Assembly: GCA_041659085.1 (NCBI GenBank)
Contig: JBAZYZ010000001.1
Span: forward strand, 1 to 64,000
DNA: 64,000 nt
Reading direction: 5' to 3'
Origin: JBAZYZ01 sp041659085
GTDB lineage: Bacteria; Patescibacteriota; Minisyncoccia; Phycocordibacterales; VMEP01
The position numbers were made by a program, and so were the translations under genes. Shown here in pieces: positions 46,019 through 55,150 of this stretch. A model generated the notes under the pieces. The model did no database searches and was not told the DNA's origin. It saw nothing but the letters and a program-made list of their open reading frames with translations. Within the stretch, counting starts at the first letter, position 1. The number at the start of each line of letters is the position of its first letter.

Positions 46019-47122
46019 ATGAAAATCCTAATCGCGACCGGCATATATCCGCCGTCAATCGGTGGGCCGGCGACATATTCCAAGATACTTTTTGACGAGC
46101 TGCCGAAGCGGGGGATTGGCGCTGCGGTGTTTTCTTTTGACGAAGTCAGGCATTTGCCGAAAGTAATCAGCCATATCGCTTATTTTTTCAAAGTTCTGGC
46201 GCACGGAGTTTCGTGCGACATTATTTATGCTCAGGATCCAATCTCTGTCGGTTTGCCGGCGCTTTTCGCCGCAAAAATTTTGAGAAAAAGGTTTTTCCTG
46301 AAAGTGGTCGGCGATTATGCCTGGGAACAGGGCGCCCAGCGCTTCGGGGTCACCGATTTGTTGGACGAGTTTTCAAAAGAGCCGTTATCGGGCTATTCCG
46401 CCCCGGTGCGGTTTTTACGCAAGGCGGAATCTTTTGTGGCCCGTAGAGCCGAGAGGGTGATAGTGCCGAGCAGATACTTGAAAAAAATTGTTACTAGGTG
46501 GGGGGTCCCGGAAGAAAGAATTTGTGTAATTTATAATGCCCTTGAGGGGGTTGCCGAGCCGGGCAATGAAGAGCATCCGAAGATTCTTTTGAGCGGGAAA
46601 TCGGTTGTTTCTGCCGGCAGACTGGTTCCGTGGAAAGGATTCCTGTCTTTGGTTGAGACGATGATTGAACTCACGAAAAAATTTCCTGATCTGAAACTCT
46701 ATATCATCGGTGACGGTCCGGAACGCGAGACGATAGAGAGGAGAATAAAGCAACTGGAACTTGGCCGAAACGTTCATTTGGTCGGCGGCGTTCCGCAGAA
46801 AATGCTTTTTGAATACATAAGAGCGGGGAGTATTTTCGCTCTCAATACCGGCTACGAGGGATTTTCACACCAGCTTTTGGAGGTTATGGCGCTTGGAGTG
46901 CCGCTTGTGACAACGAACGTCGGCGGCAATCCGGAGATTGTAAGAGAAGGGGAGAATGGTCTCTTGGTTCCGTACGACGACAAGCGCGCGCTTGCCCAAG
47001 CTATTGAAAAAATGCTTCGCGACGAAGATTTTGCCGCGAAATGCGCCGCTTCGGGCAAGAGTACCGCCGCTTTGTTCACAAAGGAGAGAATGGTAGGCGA
47101 TTTGGTCAAAATACTTGCATGA
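46019..47122 (+). CDS. GT4-family glycosyltransferase
   Basis: 367 residues. It begins ILIATGIYPPSIGGPATYSK, a typical acceptor-side loop, with 'SCDIIYAQDPISVGLPALFA' and 'VVGDYAWEQGAQRFGV'. The donor domain has IVTRWGVPEERICVIYNALE, VSAGRLVPWKGFLSLVETM, YIIGDGPERETIERRIKQLE and TGYEGFSHQLLEVMALGVPL (E-x7-E). 3 nt after the preceding gene; its stop overlaps the next ATG (ATGA). Confidence 0.9.
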   Translation: MKILIATGIYPPSIGGPATYSKILFDELPKRGIGAAVFSFDEVRHLPKVISHIAYFFKVLAHGVSCDIIYAQDPISVGLPALFAAKILRKRFFLKVVGDYAWEQGAQRFGVTDLLDEFSKEPLSGYSAPVRFLRKAESFVARRAERVIVPSRYLKKIVTRWGVPEERICVIYNALEGVAEPGNEEHPKILLSGKSVVSAGRLVPWKGFLSLVETMIELTKKFPDLKLYIIGDGPERETIERRIKQLELGRNVHLVGGVPQKMLFEYIRAGSIFALNTGYEGFSHQLLEVMALGVPLVTTNVGGNPEIVREGENGLLVPYDDKRALAQAIEKMLRDEDFAAKCAASGKSTAALFTKERMVGDLVKILA

Positions 47123-48231
47123 AAGTTTTAATGATTTCAACCGACAGGAAAATATTGGAAGAAGGAAGCGCTGTTCGGGCGCGTATGGTTTTATATGGGA
47201 CGATTTGTGATGAACTTCATATAATTCTGGCTTCTGTCGGCGGTAGAAAAGAGACAGCATCAATCTCCGGAAATGTTTTTGTGCATCCTACGGCCTCTCT
47301 ATGCGCCGCGTTTTCCAGACTGTCTTTATTTTTGTCATCAAACCTTATTTCTGCGGATCTGGTTACCGCGCAGGATCCTTTTGAGACCGGTTTTGCCGCT
47401 TGGTACATGTCAAAAAGGGTTGGTGCCAGGCTCGAGATTCAAATCCATACCGATTTTTTGAGCCCGTATTTTGGGCGGGGATCATTTATAAATAAAATCC
47501 GCGTTTTAATCGCAGGAATTGTTTTGCCCAGAGCTGACGGAATTCGTGTCGTATCTGAACGTATCGCGAATTCACTCGGTACTTTGCGCTTGTTACCGGG
47601 CGCCAATATTACGGTTCTCCCCATTTACGTTGATATTGAAAAAATCAGGAATTCCCAAGTGATTTCCGATTTGCGCAAAAAATACCCGCAGTTTGATTTT
47701 ATGATACTGATGACCTCACGCCTCACGAAAGAAAAAAACATTAGTCTGGCCATTGAGGCAATGCGCGAGATCATAAATAGGCATCCCAAGGCCGGGCTTG
47801 TTATAGTCGGTTCAGGCCCTGAAGAAGTGGAACTTAAGCTGCTTGCTAAAAAATACAATCTGCAACCCAGTATTGTTTTTGAGTCATGGTCTGATGATGT
47901 CATCTCATATATGAAAACCGCGGACTGTTTTCTGTTAACTTCAAATTATGAAGGGTTCGGGCTCTCTCTTGTTGAAGCAGCCGCATCCGATTGCCCCATT
48001 ATTTCAACGGAGGTGGGTATCATTGGCGAGCTTTTGCGTCCCGAGGAGGATATCTTGGCTTGCCCGGTTGGCGACGCCGGCTGTATCTTGGACAGGTTGG
48101 AACGCCTTATGAATTCTCCCGGTCTCGCCCACCAACTTTCTTTAAAAGCCCAATCTTCGTTTAAGCCACTTATAATGAGCAAGGAGGATTATTTAAAGAA
48201 GTTACGCACGGCTTGGGAAAAGTGTTTTTAG
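47119..48231 (+). CDS. GT4-family glycosyltransferase
   Basis: 370 residues. Start MKVLMISTDRKILEEGSAVR; then 'LVTAQDPFETGFAAWYMS', 'RLEIQIHTDFLSPYFGRG', VVSERIANSLG and in the donor domain LMTSRLTKEKNISLAIEAM, LVIVGSGPEEVELKLLAKKY and TSNYEGFGLSLVEAAASDCP (E-x7-E). ATG 47119 is chosen because the frame further upstream lies in the previous gene; the ATGA overlap gives translational coupling. Confidence 0.9.
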   Translation: MKVLMISTDRKILEEGSAVRARMVLYGTICDELHIILASVGGRKETASISGNVFVHPTASLCAAFSRLSLFLSSNLISADLVTAQDPFETGFAAWYMSKRVGARLEIQIHTDFLSPYFGRGSFINKIRVLIAGIVLPRADGIRVVSERIANSLGTLRLLPGANITVLPIYVDIEKIRNSQVISDLRKKYPQFDFMILMTSRLTKEKNISLAIEAMREIINRHPKAGLVIVGSGPEEVELKLLAKKYNLQPSIVFESWSDDVISYMKTADCFLLTSNYEGFGLSLVEAAASDCPIISTEVGIIGELLRPEEDILACPVGDAGCILDRLERLMNSPGLAHQLSLKAQSSFKPLIMSKEDYLKKLRTAWEKCF

Positions 48232-48275
48232 TTTGTTATACTACCCGGGCTTATAAGGGTTTGTTTAGATGCTAT

Positions 48276-49286
48276 ATGCCAAAAACCGCAAAAAAATACA
48301 AAAAGATTTTAGTGACAGGGACGGCCGGTTTTATCGGATTTCACCTTGCCAAGGAGCTGCTTAGAGACAAGGACTGCGAGGTTGTTGGCATCGACAGCAT
48401 AACCGACTATTACGATGTCCGTATGAAGCAAAAACGTAATGAGGTTTTGAAAAAATACTCCAATTACACATTCTATAAAGTTAACCTGGCTGATTATAAA
48501 AAACTTGAAAATATAATCAAAAAAGAGAAGCCGGAGGCTATAATCCATCTGGCGGCCCAGGCAGGAGTCAGGTATTCTCTTACCAACCCGTGGGCTTACG
48601 AACAGTCAAACTATTTAGGGACACTCAATATTTTTGAGGCATCGAAAAATTTCGGCATCAAACGTGTGCTGTTTGCTTCCTCAAGTTCGGTTTACGGTTC
48701 CAACAAAAAAGTTCCATTTAGTGAGAAAGACATAGTTGACCACCCTATTTCAATTTATGCCGCATCCAAAAAGGCCAACGAAGTTCTTGCCCATTCATAC
48801 CACCATCTTTACGGCACAGAAACTGCCGGCATGAGATTCTTTACAGTCTATGGCGAATATGGCCGGCCGGACTTGGCTCTTTTCAAGTTCACTAAAAATA
48901 TTCTGCTTGATAAGCCTATTGATGTCTATAACGGCGGCAAGATGATGAGGGACTTTACGTATGTTGACGATATTGTTGCCGGGATTATCGGGATACTGAA
49001 CAAGAGGGATTTAAAGTACGAGATTTACAATTTGGGAGGCGACAACCCCGTGTCTCTTATGGGGTTCATAAGACTGATTGAAAAATTTTTGGGAAAGAAA
49101 GCTAAAATCAATTTTATGCCGCTTCAGCCGGGGGATGTGACAAAAACGATGGCGGATATATCAAAAGCCAAAAAAGAAATAGGATTTGAACCAAAAACGC
49201 GGATAGAGGATGGTACCGAGAAATTCATCCGCTGGTTTCTGGAGAATAAGAACTGGCTTCTTAAGCTGGAAGACCCCAAGCAGTAG
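48276..49286 (+). CDS. UDP-glucuronate 4-epimerase-like SDR
   Basis: 336 residues. TGTAGFIGFHLAKELL (cofactor loop), the family-typical GIDSITDYYDVRMKQKRN, IIHLAAQAGVRYSLTNPWAY, LFASSSSVYGSNKKVPFSE (Ser), ISIYAASKKANEVLAHSYHH (Tyr-x3-Lys), RFFTVYGEYGRPDLALFKFT and IDVYNGGKMMRDFTYVDDIV match the CapI/LspL/GAE group that interconverts UDP-glucuronate and UDP-galacturonate. ATG 48276 starts the protein; the possible -10 TATACT is at 48237-48242. It is followed by the UDP-sugar dehydrogenase gene. Confidence 0.9.
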   Translation: MPKTAKKYKKILVTGTAGFIGFHLAKELLRDKDCEVVGIDSITDYYDVRMKQKRNEVLKKYSNYTFYKVNLADYKKLENIIKKEKPEAIIHLAAQAGVRYSLTNPWAYEQSNYLGTLNIFEASKNFGIKRVLFASSSSVYGSNKKVPFSEKDIVDHPISIYAASKKANEVLAHSYHHLYGTETAGMRFFTVYGEYGRPDLALFKFTKNILLDKPIDVYNGGKMMRDFTYVDDIVAGIIGILNKRDLKYEIYNLGGDNPVSLMGFIRLIEKFLGKKAKINFMPLQPGDVTKTMADISKAKKEIGFEPKTRIEDGTEKFIRWFLENKNWLLKLEDPKQ

Positions 49287-49308
49287 GTTTTCTAAGGGAA
49301 ATGCCGGT

Positions 49309-49337
49309 TTGGCAAAAACGTTTGATTTAATTACAAT
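49309..49337 (+). promoter_or_regulatory. Promoter of the UDP-sugar dehydrogenase gene, leaderless
   Basis: TTGGCA (49309-49314), 17-bp spacer, TACAAT (49332-49337), ending 7 nt before ATG 49345. Confidence 0.7.
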
Positions 49338-49344
49338 AGCCCCC

Positions 49345-50187
49345 ATGGATAAAAATAAAAAAATTGGTTTTATCGGTCAGGGATATATAGGCAAAAACTA
49401 CGCCGACGATTTTGAGAAACGCGGCTATTCGGTTGTGCGCTATGCTTTAGAAGAACCTCATATTTCAAACAAAGAGAAGATCGCGGAATGTGACATTGTG
49501 TTTATCGCCGTGCCGACCCCGACAACTCCGGAAGGATTTGACGACCATATCGTTGACGAGGCCATTAATCTTGTTGGCGCTGGCAAAATTGCCGTGATTA
49601 AGTCCACGGTTCTTCCGGGCACTACGGAGAAACTTCAAAGGGCGCATAGCGGTGTCTTGGTATTAAATTCGCCGGAATTTCTTTCGGAAGCGACAGCGGC
49701 GCATGATGCGGCTCATCCGGCGCAAAATATTATCGGCATTCCCGAGGACACGGCCGGGCATCGCGAAGCCGCGGAGCTTGTCTTGTCTATTTTGCCGGAA
49801 ACACAGAGTTCGCTCGTGTGTAAAAGCGCCGAATCCGAGCTTTTCAAGTACGCGCATAACATGAGCGGCTATGTGCAGATTGTGCTGTTTAATATTATTT
49901 ATGATTTGGCGCAAAAATTAGGCTGTGACTGGGAGCCTATTCAGAAAGCGATTGAAGCGGACCCGCTTATTTCCAACCGATACGCGCGGCCGATTCACAA
50001 AAGCGGAAGGGGCGCAGGAGGTCACTGTTTTATAAAAGATTTTGAAGCTTTTTCGAGCCTTTATCACAGCAAGATTGCTGACCCGCTCGGGGACAAGGTA
50101 ATGGCCGCTTTGAGGGAGAAAAATATTGATTTGCTGAAAAAGAGCGGCAAAGATTTGGATTTATTGAAAGGAGTTTATGGCAATTAG
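49345..50187 (+). CDS. Short UDP-glucose/GDP-mannose dehydrogenase-family protein
   Basis: 280 residues, much shorter than the usual 430 or so. The NAD domain KIGFIGQGYIGKNYADDFEK, ECDIVFIAVPTPT, IKSTVLPGTTEKL and NSPEFLSEATAAHDAAHP is followed by the middle-domain helix ELFKYAHNMSGYVQIVLFNI and the catalytic-Cys loop GRGAGGHCFIKDFEAF. The C-terminal nucleotide-sugar domain is missing. It would oxidise a UDP-sugar C6 to the uronate if still active, feeding the neighbouring UDP-glucuronate enzymes. Predicted leaderless. The next gene overlaps by 11 nt. Confidence 0.82.
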   Translation: MDKNKKIGFIGQGYIGKNYADDFEKRGYSVVRYALEEPHISNKEKIAECDIVFIAVPTPTTPEGFDDHIVDEAINLVGAGKIAVIKSTVLPGTTEKLQRAHSGVLVLNSPEFLSEATAAHDAAHPAQNIIGIPEDTAGHREAAELVLSILPETQSSLVCKSAESELFKYAHNMSGYVQIVLFNIIYDLAQKLGCDWEPIQKAIEADPLISNRYARPIHKSGRGAGGHCFIKDFEAFSSLYHSKIADPLGDKVMAALREKNIDLLKKSGKDLDLLKGVYGN

Positions 50188-51232
50188 ATTATTAATCATT
50201 ACGCAAAAAGTCGATAGGAATGATCCTATATTGGGATTTTTTCACAGGTGGATAGAAGAATTTTCAAAGAGTTGCGAAAAAATAACGGTAATTTGTTTGG
50301 GGGAAGGCGAGTACAGCCTGCCGGGTAATATAAAAGTTTTATCTCTGGGAAAAGAAGGAGGTGTGTCTGGCTTCGTATACCTGTTTCGTTTTTATAAATA
50401 TATTTTCGAGGAGCGCAAAAATTATGATGTTGTTTTTGTGCACATGAATCAGGAGTACGTTTTACTGGGCGGGCTACCCTGGCAATTTATGGGAAAGAAA
50501 ATAATGATGTGGAGAAACCATCCGGGTGGGGGTTTTTTAACGGATATGGCTGTGTTTTTGTCCAACAAGGTTTTCTGCACTTCAAATCAATCATATACTG
50601 CGCGTTTCAAGAAAACACAAATCATGCCGGTTGGTATAGACACATCATTTTTTACCGATAAAAAGGGTGAAAGAATTAAAAATTCCCTACTTATTCTCGG
50701 CAGAATTGCCCCGGTAAAAAAACAGGAACTTATTATTGACGCGCTTAAAATATTGCGCGAGAAAGGAACCTCTTTTACTGCCCATTTTATTGGGGACGCT
50801 CTTCCAAAGGACTCTGATTATTATGATATGCTCCAAAAGAAGGCGTCCGAGGCTAGCATGTCGGAATCGGTTTCTTTTAAGAAGTCTGTTTCAAACATGG
50901 AGACACCGGATATTTACAATAAGTTTGAAATATTTATCAATGCCACGCCAAGCGGCAGTTTGGACAAAACAATTTTTGAGGCAATGGCCTGCGGGGCGTT
51001 ACCCATGACTTCCAATAAAAGTCTCATTGGGGTTATTGACCAGCGGTCTATTTTTGAAGAAGACAACGCCAATGATCTGGCGGAAAAGATAAAAGAGTTA
51101 TTTATTCTGAATGACGAGGAGAAAAATATTTACCGCATAAAGAACCGCGATTTTGTTGTTGACGATCATTCCCTGAAGAGTCTTGTGGAAAAAGTTGTTT
51201 TATACTGCGAAGAGAATGATTTACAAAAATAA
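50177..51232 (+). CDS. Glycosyltransferase (GT4-like, GT-B fold)
   Basis: 351 residues. Start AIRLLIITQKVDRNDPILGF with 'HRWIEEFSKSCEKITVICLG'; the donor domain is LLILGRIAPVKKQELIIDAL, AHFIGDALPKDSDYYDMLQK and INATPSGSLDKTIFEAMACG, where the usual E-x7-E is replaced by S-x-x-x-(T)-x-x-E. It overlaps the preceding gene by 11 nt and the following methyltransferase by 17 nt. Confidence 0.82.
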   Translation: MAIRLLIITQKVDRNDPILGFFHRWIEEFSKSCEKITVICLGEGEYSLPGNIKVLSLGKEGGVSGFVYLFRFYKYIFEERKNYDVVFVHMNQEYVLLGGLPWQFMGKKIMMWRNHPGGGFLTDMAVFLSNKVFCTSNQSYTARFKKTQIMPVGIDTSFFTDKKGERIKNSLLILGRIAPVKKQELIIDALKILREKGTSFTAHFIGDALPKDSDYYDMLQKKASEASMSESVSFKKSVSNMETPDIYNKFEIFINATPSGSLDKTIFEAMACGALPMTSNKSLIGVIDQRSIFEEDNANDLAEKIKELFILNDEEKNIYRIKNRDFVVDDHSLKSLVEKVVLYCEENDLQK

Positions 51233-51872
51233 AAAGGAACTGATAGGAACCCTGGTAAACTCAAAGGATACAATTCTTGATGTTGGGTTTTGGGGGCAGG
51301 GTCAGACTATTGATAATCCGAAATGGCCGCATCGTTTTATTTTGGAGAAAGCTGGAGGCGCATATACGTATGGTTTAGACGTGGATTTTGACGAAGGAAA
51401 GCTGGGGAAGATAAATGACATTTCTCATTACAAAAAGGGAAGTGCGGAAGATTTCCAAATAAGCCTAAAATTTGATGTTATTTTTGCTGCTGACCTAATT
51501 GAGCATTTGTCCAACCCCGGATTATTTCTCAAGTCTTGTCGCGATAATCTAAAGGATGGCGGCAGTTTGGTTATTACAACCCCGAATTGTTTTAGCCTTT
51601 TCAATATTGCCGAAAAACTGACAAAAACCGAGCCTACGGTTAATTCCGACCATACTATGTATTTCAATTCAAAAACACTAAGAACTCTGTTCGCGAAAAA
51701 TGACTGGAGTATTGTTTCGATGGATTACTTATACAGTCTTGATACAGGCTACGTGGAAAGTTGGAAAAAGAAATTTTTGAATGCTATTTACCACGCACTT
51801 TCTTGGTATACGCCCAAATATATTGAAACATTGGTTATTGTGGCTAAGCCGGATAATCTGGCTAAGGGGTAG
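51216..51872 (+). CDS. SAM-dependent methyltransferase
   Basis: 218 residues. LVNSKDTILDVGFWGQGQTI carries motif I (VGFWGQG, a variant of DxGxGxG), and FDVIFAADLIEHLSNPGLFL, 'CRDNLKDGGSLVITTPNCFS' correspond to motifs II-III of class I methyltransferases. The fold suggests methylation of a sugar or lipid-linked intermediate. ATG 51216 is chosen; the frame opens at 51183 inside the preceding gene. Confidence 0.82.
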   Translation: MIYKNKKELIGTLVNSKDTILDVGFWGQGQTIDNPKWPHRFILEKAGGAYTYGLDVDFDEGKLGKINDISHYKKGSAEDFQISLKFDVIFAADLIEHLSNPGLFLKSCRDNLKDGGSLVITTPNCFSLFNIAEKLTKTEPTVNSDHTMYFNSKTLRTLFAKNDWSIVSMDYLYSLDTGYVESWKKKFLNAIYHALSWYTPKYIETLVIVAKPDNLAKG

Positions 51873-51905
51873 ACGATGGAGATTCCTTGTTGGTCATTTT
51901 TTGAG

Positions 51906-51911
51906 TAAGAT
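51906..51911 (+). promoter_or_regulatory. -10 box, leaderless start of the 51918 gene
   Basis: TAAGAT ends 6 nt before ATG 51918. No good -35 was found (TTCCTT at 17 bp). Confidence 0.35.
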
Positions 51912-51917
51912 TATGTG

Positions 51918-52595
51918 ATGAATAGAACTGAAAAAAGATTTGAAAATGCTGTCATATCAAAAACATTCCGAAAGATTGTAAGTACTTTTGAATTGGGACA
52001 CAAAGAGGTGTTAGATCTCGGTTGCGGTTTTGGGGAACATCTGTCGTTATTTGGCGATGGTAGTATCGGCGTGACGACAAACATGAAAGAAGTTAATGAA
52101 GGTAAGGATAGGGGATTATCAATTATTTATGGAAATATCGAGGAGCTTGAAAAACTTCATATTAAAGATAGTTTTGATATTATTTGGGCTAATAACTTTT
52201 TTGAGCATATTTTGTCCCCGCACGCTTTTTTGGCAAAACTTAGGGGTGTTGCCGGAAGTGACACCAAATTAATTTTAGGTGTCCCGGTGATACCGCCACT
52301 CCAATCGCTGCTTATTTTCTCCAAATTCCGCGGAGCGCTCGCCAGTAATCATATAAATTTTTTCAACAGAAAAACTCTTTTGCTTACGGTATTGCGCGCG
52401 GGATGGCATATCAATGACGTCCGTCCGTTTATATCGGGCTTTGCTCCGCTCGACAGATTTCTTGGTTTATTTGCCCCCCATCTGTATATAGTCGCGCGTA
52501 AGAATGAATCATTTTTATATCCGGAAAAGAAATTGCAGGAATGGAAGGGGGTTGATTACTACGCCTCATTTCTTAAGGACACAGGACAATTATGA
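51918..52595 (+). CDS. SAM-dependent methyltransferase
   Basis: 225 residues. Motif I is [20 protein letters not shown], followed by [20 protein letters not shown] and '[15 protein letters not shown]'; a C-terminal cap has [20 protein letters not shown]. This is a class I methyltransferase (methyltransf_11/23 type). The stop overlaps the next gene's ATG by 4 nt (ATGA). A GTG precedes the ATG by 3 nt. Confidence 0.85.
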   Translation: MNRTEKRFENAVISKTFRKIVSTFELGHKEVLDLGCGFGEHLSLFGDGSIGVTTNMKEVNEGKDRGLSIIYGNIEELEKLHIKDSFDIIWANNFFEHILSPHAFLAKLRGVAGSDTKLILGVPVIPPLQSLLIFSKFRGALASNHINFFNRKTLLLTVLRAGWHINDVRPFISGFAPLDRFLGLFAPHLYIVARKNESFLYPEKKLQEWKGVDYYASFLKDTGQL

Positions 52596-53728
52596 ATAGA
52601 AAGCTGATTTACATCGCCAATATAAGATTACCGACGGAAAAAGCGCACGGCATTCAGATAATGAAAACCTGCGAAGCTTTTGCTCGTGCGGGTTTACGGG
52701 TTGAACTTGTCGTACCGTGGCGGAATAATGAAATAAAAGACAGCCCGTTTGATTATTACGTAGTAGAAAAGATTTTTGGTATCCGCCGGATTTTTTCTCT
52801 TGACTTGGTTTCATTTGGGAAAATTGGTTTTTTGATACAGCTGGCGACTTTTTCCGTCGCGGTTCTTTGGAAAATCTATTTTGGGCGTGACAAAAATCAG
52901 CAGACGTTTTTTTATTCCCGCGACGAACTCCCTCTTTTCTTACTGTCGCTTTTCCCGTCGCTACGAAACCACATTGTTTGGGAAGCTCATATGGGACATA
53001 TGAATATGTTTATATACACTCTTATCAAGCGTCATGTTCCGGTCGTGGCTATTTCCAATGGACTTATGGAATTGTATCGTTCTTGCGGGGCAAAAAATAT
53101 TTTGGTTGCTCCTGACGGCGTGGATTTGGGGCAATTTAGTGTTAAGGAAAATAAAAAAGAAGCCAGGGCGGAGCTTGATTTACCGGAAGACAAACATATT
53201 GTTTTGTACACAGGTCATCTTTATGTGCGGAAGGGGGTTGATACGCTGGCGCAGGCTGTTTCTAAGCTTAGCGATGACACCTGCGTTGTTTTTGTGGGAG
53301 GGACAAAAAAGGACACAGAATCATTCAAAAGTAAGTATGGAGATATAGAGAATATAATGATTCTGGGAGGTAAGCCCCATAGTGAAATTCCCATGTACCT
53401 TCGAGCCGCCGATGTATTGATTATCCCGAATAGCGCCAAAGAAGAAGACTCGCGACTCTATACTTCACCGATGAAGCTTTTTGAATATATGGCAAGCGGT
53501 GTTCCCATTGTTGCTTCTAATCTGCCGTCGCTTAGGGAGGTTTTGAATGAAGAAAATGCTATATTGGTGCAGCCGGATAGTCCGGCGGATTTAGCTGACG
53601 GCATAGTTTCTGTTTTTAGCGATGAAAAAAAATCTGCGATATTGGCAGAGAAAGCCCTAGAGGACGTCCTCCGATACAGTTGGGCAAAACGGGCGGAAGC
53701 GATTATAAGTTTCATATATACCAATTGA
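52592..53728 (+). CDS. GT4-family glycosyltransferase
   Basis: 378 residues. Start [20 protein letters not shown]; then '[20 protein letters not shown]' and '[19 protein letters not shown]'; donor domain [79 protein letters not shown] and [20 protein letters not shown]. It resembles the group of GT4 enzymes that act on polysaccharide repeat units. It overlaps the preceding gene by 4 nt. Confidence 0.9.
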   Translation: MNRKLIYIANIRLPTEKAHGIQIMKTCEAFARAGLRVELVVPWRNNEIKDSPFDYYVVEKIFGIRRIFSLDLVSFGKIGFLIQLATFSVAVLWKIYFGRDKNQQTFFYSRDELPLFLLSLFPSLRNHIVWEAHMGHMNMFIYTLIKRHVPVVAISNGLMELYRSCGAKNILVAPDGVDLGQFSVKENKKEARAELDLPEDKHIVLYTGHLYVRKGVDTLAQAVSKLSDDTCVVFVGGTKKDTESFKSKYGDIENIMILGGKPHSEIPMYLRAADVLIIPNSAKEEDSRLYTSPMKLFEYMASGVPIVASNLPSLREVLNEENAILVQPDSPADLADGIVSVFSDEKKSAILAEKALEDVLRYSWAKRAEAIISFIYTN

Positions 53729-53760
53729 ATTTAAAAATAAAAATCAAAAATTTTTTTCTT

Positions 53761-54141
53761 ATGCTCATGAGCTGGTATTTTCTGAAAAGTGTAATTTCAG
53801 GAGGAACCACGGCTCTTGTTGACCTATCTCTATTGTTTGTTTTTCGGGAGATACTACACGTGTCTTATTGGTTATCAGTCAACACTTCTTTTGCCGTTGC
53901 CATCGCAGTTAATTTTTCCCTTCAGAAATTCTGGACCTTTTCCAATAAAGATTTAGATTCTGCGCACAAACAATTTATTAAGTTTTTTCTGTTGGCGATG
54001 GGGAATATGGCTATGAATAGTTTGCTTATGTATGTGTTGTCAATCGTGTTTGGCCTTTGGTATCTCGGGGCGCAAGTTATTACAATAGGTACGTTGGCAA
54101 TAGTAAATTTTGTCTTGTACAGGAATTTTGTTTTCAAATAG
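53761..54141 (+). CDS. GtrA-family membrane protein
   Basis: 126 residues, four transmembrane helices: YFLKSVISGGTTALVDLSLL, 'VSYWLSVNTSFAVAIAVNFS', LQKFWTFSN, FFLLAMGNMAMNSLLMYVLS and 'ITIGTLAIVNFVLYRNFVFK'. The G-x2-T-x2-D start and N(F/Y)xxxxxWTF motif are the GtrA signature. GtrA is thought to flip polyprenyl-phosphate-linked sugars made by a GtrB-type enzyme; the adjacent GT2 gene (54205) fits that partner. ATG 53761 or 53767 is preferred to an earlier TTG in the preceding gene. Confidence 0.88.
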   Translation: MLMSWYFLKSVISGGTTALVDLSLLFVFREILHVSYWLSVNTSFAVAIAVNFSLQKFWTFSNKDLDSAHKQFIKFFLLAMGNMAMNSLLMYVLSIVFGLWYLGAQVITIGTLAIVNFVLYRNFVFK

Positions 54142-54169
54142 ACATTTCCTCCGCTCCTATTTTTAGTTT

Positions 54170-54198
54170 TTGCCGTATTTCTCCGCTTCTGATAGAAT
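54170..54198 (+). promoter_or_regulatory. Promoter of the GT2 gene, leaderless
   Basis: TTGCCG (54170-54175), 17-bp spacer, TAGAAT (54193-54198), ending 6 nt before ATG 54205. Confidence 0.7.
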
Positions 54199-54204
54199 TC
54201 TGCC

Positions 54205-55146
54205 ATGAAGCTATCGGTCATTATCCCCGTCTATAATGAAGAAGAGAACATAAAAAAGCTACACAGGGAGCTTGTTTCTGTCATGGGTGACATCAAACTT
54301 TCTTATGAGATTATTTGGGTCAACGACGGTTCCAAAGACGCTAGTCTGGCGGTGCTTGAGGAAATAGCAAAGATTGATGCGAATTCAAAGATTATAGATT
54401 TTGCGCGAAATTTCGGACAGACTGCCGCAATGTCGGCCGGTATTAAGCAGGCGACGGGAGACATTATTATACCGATGGACGCCGATTTGCAGAATGACCC
54501 GGTTGATATTCCTAAGTTTTTAAAAAAGATTGAAGAGGGCTACGACGTAGTTTCTGGCTGGCGCAAGAATCGCAAGGACGCCCTTCTCTTAAGAAAGGTT
54601 CCTTCATGGATTGCAAATTCAATTATCGCCGCCATTACCGGTGTGCGTATTCATGATTACGGATGTTCAATGAAAGCTTATAGGCGAGATATTATCCAGG
54701 GAATTATTCTTTATGGAGAGATGCATCGTTTTATTCCGGCATACGTGGGTTGGCATGGAGGCAAGGTGACCGAGATTGTGGTCAATCATCGCCCGCGTAT
54801 TCACGGAGAGACTAAGTACGGAATTTCGCGTACCTTCCGCGTAATTCTTGACCTCATTTTAATAAAATTCCTTTCAAAGTATATGAATCGCCCCATTCAT
54901 TTTTTTGGGGGGATAGGTTTTATGTCTCTGGCTCTTGGCGGGATAGCCGCTATCGCCGCGGTTTACCTGAAGTTGTTTAATTCGATATCCTTTATCACGA
55001 CTCCGTTGCCTATCTTTTCGGCAATGCTGGTGATCGTCGGCGTGCAGCTTATTGCCATGGGCGTTATAGCGGAAATGCTTATGCGCGTCTACTATGAGTC
55101 GCAGGGGAAACAGCCTTATTCCATTAAGAAGACCATGAACACCTAA
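54205..55146 (+). CDS. GT2 polyprenyl/dolichol-phosphate glycosyltransferase (GtrB/ArnC-like)
   Basis: 313 residues. LSVIIPVYNEEENIKKLHRE (GT-A start), 'IIWVNDGSKDASLAVLEE', IDFARNFGQTAAMSAGI, IPMDADLQNDPVDIPKFLKK (DAD metal site), 'RVPSWIANSIIAA'-like segment and the HDYGCSMKAYRRDIIQGIIL loop with RPRIHGETKYGISRTFRVIL are hallmarks. Two C-terminal transmembrane helices follow. It transfers a sugar to polyprenyl phosphate, to be used by GtrA-like and GT-C enzymes. The ArnC resemblance fits the ArnA-like gene at 43742. Confidence 0.92.
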   Translation: MKLSVIIPVYNEEENIKKLHRELVSVMGDIKLSYEIIWVNDGSKDASLAVLEEIAKIDANSKIIDFARNFGQTAAMSAGIKQATGDIIIPMDADLQNDPVDIPKFLKKIEEGYDVVSGWRKNRKDALLLRKVPSWIANSIIAAITGVRIHDYGCSMKAYRRDIIQGIILYGEMHRFIPAYVGWHGGKVTEIVVNHRPRIHGETKYGISRTFRVILDLILIKFLSKYMNRPIHFFGGIGFMSLALGGIAAIAAVYLKLFNSISFITTPLPIFSAMLVIVGVQLIAMGVIAEMLMRVYYESQGKQPYSIKKTMNT

Positions 55147-55150
55147 AGGT

